Positions 18,101-24,949 of a DNA stretch of 36,986 nucleotides are shown one piece after another. The stretch's first letter is position 1. Each line of letters starts with the position of its first letter. The DNA is taken from positions 1-36,986 of IMG/VR virus record IMGVR_UViG_3300010150_000060. One strand, given 5' to 3'. The translations under genes were made by a program, and so were the position numbers. Under the pieces are notes generated by a model. The model saw only the letters and a program-made list of their open reading frames with translations, was not told the origin of the DNA and ran no database searches. The stretch comes from a virus.

Positions 18101-19774
18101 CCCGTTAGCTTTGAGATACACGACCCGCTGATTTACGAATCAATGCAGGCGATAGACAGCACTGGTATCGAGGACTTCTCGCGAACATACTTCGGTCCAT
18201 TTTCTAACTTGTTAAGAGAAACAGTGACCCGATCACCGGGGTTCATGCTCGCTAACATGTTCAGAGATAGCCTTTCTGCGTTTGTCACGTCCGGCGCAAA
18301 CTTCATTCCGCTGATCGACACCACTCGCGGATTCTTGAAGGATGTCAACAATCTGGAGAGGACGGGTGTCGTTGGCGGCTATGACTTCTCTGTAGGCCAG
18401 AATATATTTAGTGGCGAGTCTAGGGTAGACGAGCTGTTTGACCAAGAATTTGCACGACGCAACAAGAGCGGACTGCAAGTCAACATGTTTAAGAGCATGT
18501 GGGATTTTCTCGGTCGGGCAACGACTCGTTCGGACGCCGCAACTAGGCAGGCTGTATTCAATGATGTTTACAGCAGAACGGGCAACGAAGCGGAAGCGCA
18601 TTTTCAGGCCCAAGAAGTCCTTAACTTCTCTAGGCGTGGCAGTAACCCAGTAATGCGGGCGATTACAGCCGCAATCCCATTCCTCAATGCCAGAATACAG
18701 GGTCTTGACGTGTTGTATCGCGGAGCCATTGGCACCAACAATGCCAACACGGATCTCGGGCGTAGCCGAGCGGCGCTGTCGTTCGCATTGCGAGGCGCAC
18801 TACTTGGGTCTATGACTGCCCTGTACTGGACCCTTGTCAGTGATGAGGACGAGTATAAAGAGGCAAGCCCAGAGGAGCGAGACAACAACTGGTTGATACC
18901 GCTGGACGACATGGTTCTCAAACTGCCTATCCCGTTTGAGGTTGGTCTGATATTCAAAACCATACCAGAGATGCTCCTTGACGTTACATACGGCGAAAGG
19001 ACATCCCGACAAGCATTTGAGACAGTGAAGCGCGGCGTCACCTCCACCTTGGAGTTTGACCCGATCTTTGGCATACAGGCGTTTGCCCCATTGCTTGAGG
19101 CGTCTGTTAATCACAACAGTTACACAGGAAGGCCGATCGTCCCGGTATGGATGACTGGCAAGCTACCAGAAGAGCAGGCCACGGATTACACGTCCGAGCT
19201 TGGGCGATTCATGGGTGACGCGCTTGACATTTCTCCCATGAAGATTGACCACGTTATGCGCGGGTACACAGGAACAATCGGAGGCTACGTCCTTGACTGG
19301 ACAGATAGAGTCATTCGAGACCCAGATGTAGTTGATAGCCTGAAAAATATGGGTGTCAGTATTACGTCACCAGAGTTTCCGTCAGCCGCTATTTATGACT
19401 ACCCAGTGTTAAGACGCTTCTTGCGCGGACCAGAGGGCACCGGACTGCGGGATCAGTTTTATGATCTTTACAATGACGTAAAGAGAACATACAACACCAT
19501 GCAAGACCTGCGCGAAGAGGGTCGAATAGATGACCTGAACAAGCTGATTGCTACCCGAGGCACGCTGGTAGAGGTGAAGGGTCCGGTATACAGTCTCAAG
19601 AAGAGACTTGATAAGATACGCAAACAAAGACAAGCGATAATTCGATCTGACCTTGAAGCAGATGTAAAGCGAGAGCGCTTGGAAGAGCTGGACGCATTTA
19701 CAAACAAGTTGCTTGCCATAGTGCCTGAGCTAGAGAAAGCGGCAGACCGGCCAATGACAAGGGTGTTTCAATAA
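12101..19774 (+). CDS. Giant polyvalent protein: zincin motif, ART-like domain, LPD38-like region
   Basis: This 2557-residue protein occupies the T7 gp16 position (last ejection protein). The opening has DHPEGALDQDILSYA, common in such proteins, and a Gly/Ala-rich hydrophobic stretch follows at about 50-200. A zincin motif HEIVH lies at 818-822. An ADP-ribosyltransferase-like domain spans about 1015-1220: VYYHGT (His1021), AGHFTRNPDFANKF, SYLDVENRG, FDPSDIKGVY, resembling ART-PolyVal. A conserved part at about 1300-1530 resembles the DUF7178 type. LPD38-like sequence at about 2030-2270 includes SPGFMLANMFRDS and PVMRAITAAIPFLNARIQG. The C-terminus is a charged coiled coil. Polyvalent proteins are known to enter cells with phage or plasmid DNA. 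Domain names are from motif recognition only. Confidence 0.8.
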   Translation: MPVTQVNTPDGKVIDVDHPEGALDQDILSYAVQQYSLDPAIAYEPTSVLGSVGEAVRRIPGGLVRGLTSTVTGAGQLIPGVDDEMLVDAQREIDATIRDTLGYDPDYDDSNVAAIGEAIGQIGSFMVPGLGLAKLATVGRGAQTALAGGIGSAQGLAIGAEERQQAMERGVEISETQKNLAKASDVAIGALEVAGVPFRILRGLPKGFEDTPEGGVLMRRLRSAVAGGFAEGTQEAVSGIARDIAASSIYDPDREIASSVVDDFAVGAGAGGIFDFAFSLATGKYKRKAPDAPPEIQEPTPEEAEAEREARVREEEKAEQFKEQEVALAQEAERVEAELVGPPTEGVAEQGMVVPGRSEQLIESYRYGKDLARPEYGLDVEQATPERVARRIVTRLGQNMPMGATFDASKERITADGVEYGPVIRDEQKRQEVANRLTAKSQRQIPPSETITPLSEAYQLDADDLARTSRRLAAQSNALEAQIIRDQKDLETISARKFSTPVTVEDDLLTAVAKLGGIDTELARQDGIEASRNPKPYTGRYRVIKNGGLSFDEMGEMLADNGFYAIRPSANQVLQDIDDALNKFDEFAQYENGKFKPSPDAGTYFGGKGAEIQAKKRELEEKEKQIEQISLTLQQAQAGQVPTVSLDESIAMSREGPAPPEAVVPARAQVTQAYYDAAQELPAPDAPQAETTVEQEAVTPEEPAAPQQALVPYDPDKTEVAQKLRAALKQFGLADDYTARLVDQVGRATYDADGNVIVAPDPRAREEQAQAAEEGRPYIVEGNFSPLTRLIQVSLDAIRPKVEAGASYEQAIADVLNHEIVHALRRLDLFTAKEFSLLERVSRKYAKPDAGVTYANWASTTYSDRSPVEIQEEAIAEMIRDALTDGVVIDGRQTKPSGKIRQMINKIVDLFKRLAGFSQEQDINSFADLVEAVKSGEVGGRERGVVRTQTAVEREAGVIPERGVTAEVLGFQTGVPFGVGDTSRRVVGDTSDQPVIDEAMMSRRLARAEEQGFDTNTVYYHGTASPDIQRFRSEIPTVKGLIAGHFTRNPDFANKFVPLISREDEAGTVYPVFLRVSNTFDPFDKSMVDVVRRDIEKGRDGEGHRIASDLSRGPNVFDLSEEDILRSGDVAVERARQVIDKAGSGTLQRFAENRLSARAGRGKQALNFEDLEKLAPFIKGAGFDSYLDVENRGARGTITGIAVFDPSDIKGVYAEFDPSGVPEGMRYEDDIMFSRRATGTPITDAVARARKKHDGVRFSTEEEFFGKVWPSLMTEVGGTVPANKLRVAAKRAVKDLKEWVKNNPKYNDYYSEDMRATRASLEAEYGPISDEEFALYQFLNGVNSPGTSLASNVGDAIKAFDLYKRDGNFDAIKMGISERGNPVVAESPYTISALTAPGKARSMKALDKIVRDKGSLKAALDFLREPVTMQELEAFKKGLGYAGVDKKGDIRGLVEDATGQAPDKNQLIPRMFFLGPKLGAYTLNLMGDSRYQTVDVWEARFIRSYFDNMYDTNTGITMTVEEGRLFRDFSKVFSEEFEKVAGYKADPATLQAMRWFYMINAAKEAGYSGASTNETISELTERQIENTRGSRYGGREASGQPIQVGEQAARAAEEVVEDAPLARRQLDPSRVEQVVQQNAEEALDSRYNVPLYSTKASPDAQYIARNPDSALIADDVLEARQPQYSATATRVINSLTADRPKAADPMKEFMDATGENSALSYQFTKAKQATVNRYARLEKLHKRYFKDYLADTSAIASVLFADRSRGVTASAIKDGVPQYKQGFTQVVDFSHNGKKYRGLIDVIGLLRTKEHGDLSRLAQSYAIAMRGKRLNDEGKPTPVSKKDIDDVKAAVAEYTDVNGYNPIKEWYDVWQAYNNKVIQFLQDTGILSEETAVSWREASDYIPFYRALDKTAKVGSVTHGVFGDLTKLGSFRAYKGSDKAINVPLVEAIVKNTSAAIDMGMRNVAQQRIARDMQKLQLATQVSNNRRNDPGVVTFKVAGRPVSFEIHDPLIYESMQAIDSTGIEDFSRTYFGPFSNLLRETVTRSPGFMLANMFRDSLSAFVTSGANFIPLIDTTRGFLKDVNNLERTGVVGGYDFSVGQNIFSGESRVDELFDQEFARRNKSGLQVNMFKSMWDFLGRATTRSDAATRQAVFNDVYSRTGNEAEAHFQAQEVLNFSRRGSNPVMRAITAAIPFLNARIQGLDVLYRGAIGTNNANTDLGRSRAALSFALRGALLGSMTALYWTLVSDEDEYKEASPEERDNNWLIPLDDMVLKLPIPFEVGLIFKTIPEMLLDVTYGERTSRQAFETVKRGVTSTLEFDPIFGIQAFAPLLEASVNHNSYTGRPIVPVWMTGKLPEEQATDYTSELGRFMGDALDISPMKIDHVMRGYTGTIGGYVLDWTDRVIRDPDVVDSLKNMGVSITSPEFPSAAIYDYPVLRRFLRGPEGTGLRDQFYDLYNDVKRTYNTMQDLREEGRIDDLNKLIATRGTLVEVKGPVYSLKKRLDKIRKQRQAIIRSDLEADVKRERLEELDAFTNKLLAIVPELEKAADRPMTRVFQ

Positions 19775-19799
19775 GTCTACATTCTAGCGGGGGCATAGA

Positions 19800-20954
19800 A
19801 TGCAGTATTCTCAGTTTGCTGAGAGCGACGCGCAGTTGGCTGTGGCGTCACTTCTCGACGACGGACTAAGTAAGACGCAAGTAGCTAAGAACCTTGGCAT
19901 CGCAGAGCGCAATGTATATCGCGCTATACAGCGGATGAAGAGCAATGCGGCCAAGCGGGGATACAGTCCAGAACACGACATGATTCATGTTGTGCCAGAG
20001 GGCTACAAGGTCAAGGGCGTATCCACCTATTACAACGAAGAAGGCAAGCCTACAGGCCAGTGGGTCAAGTCGGCAACAGACGAACAACAGAGGGTGCAGG
20101 CACTATTGGACGCGGTGGAGAAGGCCGCTACCGCACTCCCGAAGTTCAAGCCCACCAAGCCTCCCGCGAATCCAGACGAAAACCTAGCATCACTACTGAC
20201 CATCACTGACTTCCACTTGGGAATGAAGGCGTGGCGAGTGTCCGATGGCGATGACTGGGACGTGAAGATAGCGCGGGACGTATTCCTCAACGCTGTTAAT
20301 GACATGATATCAGCAAGCCCAAGGTCCGGCACAGGGATTCTTAACCAGCTCGGCGACTTCTTGCACTGGGATGGACTTGTTCAGGTTACGCCTACCTCCG
20401 GGCACCACCTCACCGGGGACGACCGCTACTCTAAACTTGTTGAGCTGGCCATCAGCGTAATGACCGAAGCGGTACAGCTTATGCTGAAGAAGTTTGGGAA
20501 GGTGATAGTAGTGCAGGCAGAAGGGAACCACGATCTCGCGTCCAGCGTGTGGATGCGCAAGTTCATCAAGCACAGGTTTGAGGACGAGCCCCGCGTCGAG
20601 GTGATTGATAACGAGTTCCCGTACTACGCCTACAAGCACGGCAAGATCATGTTGGGCTTCCATCACGGACACAAGATGAGGATGGCCCAGCTACAAAAAC
20701 TGTTTGCGTCAGAGCCTCGCTTCAGAAAGATATGGGGTGAGTGCGAGCACGCTTACATACACTGCGGACATCTACATCACGAGCGAGTTCTTGATGACGC
20801 AGGCGCCACGATAGAGCAACACCCCACTCTGGCGGCTCGGGACAACTACGCCAGTTCACATGGATATGTCAGCCAGCGCGGTGCCAAGGTCATCACCTAC
20901 GACAAGACCGATGGCGAGGTTCACCGTGTCACAGTGAGACCACGAAATGACTAA
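19800..20954 (+). CDS. HTH-metallophosphoesterase fusion
   Basis: Residues 1-55 form a helix-turn-helix of the resolvase type (LLDDGLSKTQVAKNLGIAER). After a linker, residues about 130-375 carry the calcineurin-like metallophosphoesterase motifs in order: DFHLG (Asp137, His139), GDFLHWD at about 185, GNHD at about 242, HHGH and GHLHH at about 322. All canonical metal ligands appear present, so a two-metal phosphoesterase is expected; the substrate is unknown and could be nucleic acid given the fused HTH. It follows the giant polyvalent gene by 25 bases. GGGGGC lies before the ATG. The next gene overlaps its end by 8 bases. Confidence 0.85.
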   Translation: MQYSQFAESDAQLAVASLLDDGLSKTQVAKNLGIAERNVYRAIQRMKSNAAKRGYSPEHDMIHVVPEGYKVKGVSTYYNEEGKPTGQWVKSATDEQQRVQALLDAVEKAATALPKFKPTKPPANPDENLASLLTITDFHLGMKAWRVSDGDDWDVKIARDVFLNAVNDMISASPRSGTGILNQLGDFLHWDGLVQVTPTSGHHLTGDDRYSKLVELAISVMTEAVQLMLKKFGKVIVVQAEGNHDLASSVWMRKFIKHRFEDEPRVEVIDNEFPYYAYKHGKIMLGFHHGHKMRMAQLQKLFASEPRFRKIWGECEHAYIHCGHLHHERVLDDAGATIEQHPTLAARDNYASSHGYVSQRGAKVITYDKTDGEVHRVTVRPRND

Positions 20955-21225
20955 GATTGTAACGCTTACAAAGAAGCCTGCGGTCTGGGAAGAAGTCAGC
21001 GATATGCTGGAGGGTTTTGTCGCCGCTATCACTGACGAGTCAACAGGACTAGCAGAGGAGCTGTCGTCCGTAGTTCTTATGTACAGAACGAAAGATGGTG
21101 ACGTGACATTTGAGTGCACCACCAACGCCACCGCCGAGAGTGTCGGCATGATGGCGGCGGCAGTTCACATGGCATGCTTATACGAAATGGCGCCCTACGA
21201 GGACGGAGACGAGACCGTCCACTAG
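20947..21225 (+). CDS. Small phage protein of unknown function (92 aa)
   Basis: This acidic 92-residue protein has mixed alpha/beta character: VWEEVSDMLEGFVAAI, VVLMYRTKDGDVTFECTT, then AESVGMMAAAVHMACLYEM. No motif identifies a function. It overlaps the phosphoesterase gene by 8 bases, so the two are probably co-translated. Its TAG stop lies in CTAG and is shared with the stop of the converging gene on the other strand. Confidence 0.7.
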   Translation: MTKIVTLTKKPAVWEEVSDMLEGFVAAITDESTGLAEELSSVVLMYRTKDGDVTFECTTNATAESVGMMAAAVHMACLYEMAPYEDGDETVH

Positions 21226-21329
21226 TCCAGCTTATCAGCTAGCTCAAACAGCATAGCTGTCAGGGTGATTGTAGTAATCACCGAGAGCGCGAACCAGTGC
21301 TCGCCAAGATCCCTAATCCTTCTTCTCAT
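21222..21329 (-). CDS. Tiny single-TM protein (35 aa)
   Basis: A 35-residue frame starts at ATG 21329 inside the end of the previous leftward gene and stops at TAG 21222-21224. It encodes a basic start (MRRRIRDLGEHW), one hydrophobic segment (FALSVITTITLTAMLF) and a charged end. It fills what would otherwise be an 87-base gap, and its stop overlaps the converging gene's stop in a palindromic CTAG. A weak G-rich stretch precedes the start. The membrane-helix pattern supports a real gene, but the small size limits certainty. Confidence 0.5.
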   Translation of the reverse strand: MRRRIRDLGEHWFALSVITTITLTAMLFELADKLD

Positions 21330-21540
21330 GTGTCGCCCCCGCCGCCAGTATTCCGCTGGCACCTACCTTCTTCATAATCAACGAAACATCAGCCTGTTGC
21401 TCAAGCATCATCCTTTGGATATCAGCCACCGTGGCCTCAATGTCCTCCAGCCTTACTGCCATTTCTTCGATAAACCCATCAACCGACACCACCAGATCAC
21501 GGTAGGCATCCCCCTCCAATACAACCTTTATGCTACTCAC
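21313..21540 (-). CDS. Small coiled-coil protein of unknown function (75 aa)
   Basis: GTG at 21540 is chosen because GAGGAGG lies about 6 bases upstream and the GTG overlaps the preceding stop (GTGAGTAG). An ATG 36 bases further up would overlap the upstream gene more and lacks a site. The product has a short beta segment (SIKVVLEGDAYRDLVV), then a long helix rich in Glu, Ile, Asp and Met (EEMAVRLEDIEATVADIQRM) consistent with a coiled coil, and a basic C-terminus. Function unknown. Confidence 0.7.
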   Translation of the reverse strand: MSSIKVVLEGDAYRDLVVSVDGFIEEMAVRLEDIEATVADIQRMMLEQQADVSLIMKKVGASGILAAGATHEKKD

Positions 21541-21961
21541 GGCGCCCCTCCTCTGCGGGTGGAACGTAGAACCCAACCTCGGCGGCTATGCGGCACAACG
21601 TCTCAATAAGTTCAGAGTAGTCAGTCTTGCTAGTCTCTGAGCTTCGCTTTGCTGGGCGCCTGCGCAGGCCAAACTTGGTGGCGTGCTCTGTAGATCCATA
21701 GCACTGGCACAGCATTTCCTCGTGCATTTCATCTGGCGTCATGCCACAGAAACGAGCAAACTCAGCACACCACTTGCGGTAGTAGTTCTCCTGCGGTCTG
21801 GTGCGAGCCGCCTTCATGGGCTTGATCTCAATGACCACACCCTCAGCGGATACCTTATTTACGTCAACTAGCTCCTTAAGCTTTTCTGGAAAAGCAGACG
21901 ATAAATACTGAAACGTGTTGAGTAGCTGAATTGATTTAGTGCGTGGTATCGGTATCAGCAT
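21533..21961 (-). CDS. NinB/Orf-like recombination protein (putative)
   Basis: The frame can start at ATG 21961 or at GTG 21964; AAGGAG is better spaced for the ATG. The 142-143-residue product has ARTRPQENYYRKWCAEFARF, similar in layout to the QN..W region of lambda NinB/Orf proteins, and ends with TSKTDYSELIETLCRIAAEVGFYVP, like the C-terminal helix region of that family. Lambda Orf modulates RecA loading and annealing. Neighbours are a YbcO-like nuclease, an SSB-like protein and a Sak3 annealing protein, which supports a recombination role. Similarity is at the pattern level, so this is probable rather than certain. Confidence 0.55.
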   Translation of the reverse strand: MLIPIPRTKSIQLLNTFQYLSSAFPEKLKELVDVNKVSAEGVVIEIKPMKAARTRPQENYYRKWCAEFARFCGMTPDEMHEEMLCQCYGSTEHATKFGLRRRPAKRSSETSKTDYSELIETLCRIAAEVGFYVPPAEEGRRE

Positions 21962-22157
21962 CACTGATCTCCTTGTCCTGATATGGTCGGTAGAAATGAA
22001 GCGGACAGTTCACTGAGGTGCAGTTGCGCACACATTCGCGAAACCCCGGTTCTATGTGATCTTTGGTACAGCCCATGCAGTGAGCGCACATCGCCTTGAT
22101 GGCTCTCTGCCGTGTTCGTTTCCGCTCCAGTTGGAGTAGTGGATTGTATGTAATCAT
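21936..22157 (-). CDS. Small Cys-rich zinc-binding protein
   Basis: This 73-residue protein has six Cys in two groups: CAHCMGC (24, 27, 30) and C42, C46, C51 in ECVRNCTSVNCPLHFYRPYQ. The second group is a motif common in small phage proteins next to NinB/YbcO genes. One structural zinc site is likely, with basic residues N-terminal to it (ERKRTRQRAIK) that could touch nucleic acid. The ATGA start overlaps the upstream stop, and its end overlaps the next gene by 26 bases. Confidence 0.75.
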   Translation of the reverse strand: MITYNPLLQLERKRTRQRAIKAMCAHCMGCTKDHIEPGFRECVRNCTSVNCPLHFYRPYQDKEISDADTDTTH

Positions 22158-22474
22158 GGTTCATATCCCTTAACGGTAATGATGCCTTGCTCTACGCGGC
22201 GCAGTAGCGTTCGCGCAACCAAGTATAAAAACTGCTCGCTGAGGTCTATCTTTTTCTCGAAACTCGACCCGTCATAGTCCACGTCGAATGCGTGGTGGCA
22301 TTTGAAGCACAGGTCAGCCACCATCAGGTCGTGGGCCTTGATGCCTTTACCTTTCCCAAGCAAGTGACCACGCAAGCCGGTGTAGTGGGCCGCGACCACG
22401 GTGCCATCAGCGGCGCCGCAGTTCACACAACCTTGGCCCTTTGCGCCGGCCAGCATGGGCTTGCTTCTAATCAT
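22154..22474 (-). CDS. YbcO/DUF1364-like zinc-binding nuclease (putative)
   Basis: This 106-residue protein has CVNCG (Cys16, Cys19), His30, and a second cluster DLCFKCHHAFD (Cys56, Cys59, His60, His61). The spacing and the HDLMVADLCFKCHH segment resemble DUF1364 proteins; the E. coli YbcO member is reported as a DNase. It would act on recombination intermediates or branched DNA. A generic HNH-like zinc protein is the alternative. Its start overlaps the stop of the SSB-like gene (TGATG). Confidence 0.65.
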   Translation of the reverse strand: MIRSKPMLAGAKGQGCVNCGAADGTVVAAHYTGLRGHLLGKGKGIKAHDLMVADLCFKCHHAFDVDYDGSSFEKKIDLSEQFLYLVARTLLRRVEQGIITVKGYEP

Positions 22475-22806
22475 CAGAACGGCCAGTCATCTTCTGGCTG
22501 GGAGATGGGTTCAGGTGCGCTCACTACTTCTGAGTAGTCAGGCTGAGGCGGCGCAGAAACCTTGGACTCATCAAACGCGGCCTCGATTGAGAGATAGAAA
22601 TACTCTGAGCCATCCTCCTTGCTCTTGCGATTCCATGCCGCCAGCTTGACCTTTGGTTCAATGCCAGCCTTGCCCATCGCGATAATGTTTTTGATCTGCG
22701 CAGAAGATATCTTCGCATTGCCGGTCCAGTCGGGGTGGTTGTTGGCCTTCTTGTACTGGTTTTTGTACAGGCCACCCTCAGTCTTGGGGTACTTATCATT
22801 ACTCAT
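22474..22806 (-). CDS. Single-stranded DNA-binding protein-like (OB-fold), acidic DDWPF tip
   Basis: This 110-residue protein has a beta-rich OB-type core: WTGNAKISSAQIKNII, then VKLAAWNRKSKEDGSEYFYLSIE. A Pro/Ser-rich tail ends in PEDDWPF. An acidic tail with a terminal aromatic is the hallmark of SSB proteins, used to recruit partner proteins; E. coli SSB ends DDDIPF. The gene sits between an annealing protein and a nuclease, which fits. GGAGGAAG precedes the ATG. It is shorter than E. coli SSB, as phage SSB-like proteins often are. Confidence 0.7.
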   Translation of the reverse strand: MSNDKYPKTEGGLYKNQYKKANNHPDWTGNAKISSAQIKNIIAMGKAGIEPKVKLAAWNRKSKEDGSEYFYLSIEAAFDESKVSAPPQPDYSEVVSAPEPISQPEDDWPF

Positions 22807-23525
22807 GCCGCTTCCTCCTGTAGTTTGGCTTTGAGTGCACTAAGGTGATCTTTCAACTTAGCGTATTGCTCAGGGAATTGTGTATCCAACTGGTCGATAA
22901 GCGCCTTGTTGGTATGGTAGAAGTCTCGCAGTTGCACCAGAGACTCCGAGGCAAAGTTATCCACCGTGTCTATCAAGAAGGTGACAGCGTTTGCGGCTTC
23001 ATCAGCATCGGCAATGGTGTTGGGTGCCGTCTCTGATTTTGGCTCTGACTTGTTTTTAGCAGGCGGCGGCGTCTTCTTCTCCGCCTTCTTCTTGGGTGCC
23101 GGCTTGGGTGGCTCTGGCTCTGTGGGCTCATCATTATCTGGCCCGTCAGGCAGGTCCTCGCCTGCATAGATATAATGGCCCAGCCCAAACATGCCAATAC
23201 ACTTGGTTAGACAGCGCATACGGGTGTCTGATATTTTGCGCAGGTCAGGGTTTTTGATGGCGTTGTTTTTGTAGTCCATCACGGGCAACCACATGATGCG
23301 CTCAAGCTCGCCAATCTTGATGCGACACCACACCTCGACGTGCCCAAACTCATCACGGCACTCATTAAAAAACTCATAGGTCGCTTCTGGGTAGTGCTCC
23401 ATCAGCTTGCCCCATGCCCATGCCCAAGACAGATAGCTCAATCCATTCTTGGTTTTCTTTTTGTCGTTACAGTCGATCTTCTGTAGCTTCTCCCATACCG
23501 ACTGATATGTGTGCTTTGCGCTCAT
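22803..23525 (-). CDS. Single-strand annealing protein, Sak3/DUF1071 type
   Basis: Residues 28-125 match the DUF1071 (Sak3) pattern: GLSYLSWAWAWGKLMEHYPE, VEVWCRIKIG, WLPVMDYKNNAI and RCLTKCIGMFGLGHYIYAGEDLP. Sak3 proteins anneal complementary single strands and work with a partner exonuclease. A Lys/Pro/Glu-rich linker (about 130-165) leads to a charged C-terminal helical part (about 170-240) that could oligomerise or bind SSB. The exonuclease gene is upstream and the SSB-like gene directly downstream with a 4-base overlap, giving a compact recombination operon. Confidence 0.85.
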   Translation of the reverse strand: MSAKHTYQSVWEKLQKIDCNDKKKTKNGLSYLSWAWAWGKLMEHYPEATYEFFNECRDEFGHVEVWCRIKIGELERIMWLPVMDYKNNAIKNPDLRKISDTRMRCLTKCIGMFGLGHYIYAGEDLPDGPDNDEPTEPEPPKPAPKKKAEKKTPPPAKNKSEPKSETAPNTIADADEAANAVTFLIDTVDNFASESLVQLRDFYHTNKALIDQLDTQFPEQYAKLKDHLSALKAKLQEEAA

Positions 23526-23881
23526 GCCTCACCCCGCGCTGTGTGCGTGATTAGCTTGAGGACTGGAGGGGGAGGCTCTGGCTGGTTGCCATACTTATTG
23601 TCATGGACAACCTTCATGGAAACACTCAGCCCCTCGACGGTGCGAATGTCATCCACGTTCACGACGGTCAGCGTAAACCACCGCGTGTTGGGGTCGAGAT
23701 CCTTCTCCCTCTCAACCTGCCCTGCGTCGGGCGTCAGTTGGTAGCAGAGACGGTTGCATTTTTCTCTCGCCTCTTCGATATCGGATGCCGCCATAGACAC
23801 CACCCGCACAGGCCCGTTGTGTACCTGCTTGATAACACCAATATAAAACTCATCAGATGAGCCAGTTTTTCTTTTGTTCAT
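23522..23881 (-). CDS. Unknown protein in the recombination operon (119 aa)
   Basis: This 119-residue protein appears mixed alpha/beta: FYIGVIKQVHNGPVRVVSMAA, a helical segment EEAREKCNRLCYQL, then WFTLTVVNVDDI and VSMKVVHDNKYG, with a Pro-rich end. GGAGTAAGTA precedes the ATG. The end overlaps the Sak3 start by 4 bases. No family recognised; possibly a partner of the exonuclease or annealing protein, judged only from position. Confidence 0.65.
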   Translation of the reverse strand: MNKRKTGSSDEFYIGVIKQVHNGPVRVVSMAASDIEEAREKCNRLCYQLTPDAGQVEREKDLDPNTRWFTLTVVNVDDIRTVEGLSVSMKVVHDNKYGNQPEPPPPVLKLITHTARGEA

Positions 23882-24080
23882 TACTTACTCCTAGTTGTTT
23901 CCACACCTCGTTGACTGTCATTTTGTAAAATTCAGCGCCATTCATATCGCCAATGTGCTTGCCACTTAACCAAAACGACAGTGTGTTTCCGTTGATGTTA
24001 ATTCTTAGATTGTTTTTAGATTGTTGCATCATGCCTACCACCTTGCGGTAGAAGTCAGGATCTGTTGTAAGCGGGTTCAC
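23853..24080 (-). CDS. Small protein of unknown function (75 aa)
   Basis: GTG at 24080 is chosen because AGGAGG lies about 4 bases upstream and the GTG overlaps the exonuclease stop (GAGTGA). A longer ATG start at 24146 would overlap that gene by 70 bases. The 75-residue product has PDFYRKVVGMMQQ, LRININGNTLSFWLSGKHIG and EFYKMTVNEVWKQLG. Function unknown. It overlaps the next gene by 29 bases. Confidence 0.65.
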   Translation of the reverse strand: MNPLTTDPDFYRKVVGMMQQSKNNLRININGNTLSFWLSGKHIGDMNGAEFYKMTVNEVWKQLGVSNEQKKNWLI

Positions 24081-24949
24081 TCGCCCTCCTGATATTGATC
24101 GCAAAACTGGGCGACCTTGCAGTAGTTGTCCACGCACCGAGTGCACTTGCCAGCGCGGAACTCGATGTGGAACTTAGGGTCTGACTTGTTGTCAATAAAC
24201 TCCTGCGCCGCCAGTTCCGAATCAAAGACCCGAGTGGCGCGTTTGTTTGTGCCAGACATTACGGCGTATGAGTCGTGCTTCTTCCATCGCTCCTCATCAC
24301 TACACAGAGGCAGTGTGCCACCAGTGAGCCGATCAAACTCTGCGTTTTGATGAAGCTGTACGCGCCCGCGCACATAGACATCACGCTCGTCTTGACTCCA
24401 CAGCGGCACGTCCACGACTACAATAGGCGCCTCTGGATAGTTAGATTCCAGCGTTGCCTTGGTGCGTTGCCAGTCACGCAACACCGCCACGATTTGTAGA
24501 GACTTGACCTCCACGTCTTTGCAATACTCAACCAGCCATGCGTAGAAGTTCAGTTGCTTCTCCCACTCTGGCTTGCCATGAATCACAGACCAGACTGACG
24601 TGCACTTGTAATCCAGCACCGTCACGGTGCCATCATCCTCGGAGCGCTGAATGTCGATGGCGCCACTGATTACCCAGTTGTCCACCTCTGCATACAACCT
24701 CTCTTCTGATATGTGCCCGTCTGCGTCATGCTGTTCAAACATCTTGTGCACTGCGGTGCCCAGCACAGACCAAACCATATCTGCGGCGTCCTCGACGATC
24801 TGACTCTCGTGCTCCTTGCGCAGTATGCGCACACGCGGGGAGTCAATCAGTTGAGTCACTGACCGATTGCTGTCGCCCTTGGTGTAATCACTGTGCGTGA
24901 GCGACAGAAAAACAGGTTCGGGCAAGTTGGTTTGGTTAGTGATAATCAT
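24077..24949 (-). CDS. PD-(D/E)XK exonuclease (RecB/Cas4-like) with C-terminal Cys cluster
   Basis: This 290-residue protein has the PD-(D/E)XK layout: GTAVHKMFE at 64-72, GAIDI at 96-100, LDYKCT at 112-117 (Asp113, Lys115) and KQLNFYAW at 131-138, the QxxxY-like motif IV. The C-terminus has four Cys (269, 272, 277, 283) in KCTRCVDNYC and the following FC, which may hold an Fe-S cluster as in Cas4/AddB-type nucleases. Such exonucleases resect DNA ends to give single strands for the Sak3 protein downstream. Its ATGA overlaps the upstream stop. Confidence 0.8.
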   Translation of the reverse strand: MIITNQTNLPEPVFLSLTHSDYTKGDSNRSVTQLIDSPRVRILRKEHESQIVEDAADMVWSVLGTAVHKMFEQHDADGHISEERLYAEVDNWVISGAIDIQRSEDDGTVTVLDYKCTSVWSVIHGKPEWEKQLNFYAWLVEYCKDVEVKSLQIVAVLRDWQRTKATLESNYPEAPIVVVDVPLWSQDERDVYVRGRVQLHQNAEFDRLTGGTLPLCSDEERWKKHDSYAVMSGTNKRATRVFDSELAAQEFIDNKSDPKFHIEFRAGKCTRCVDNYCKVAQFCDQYQEGE

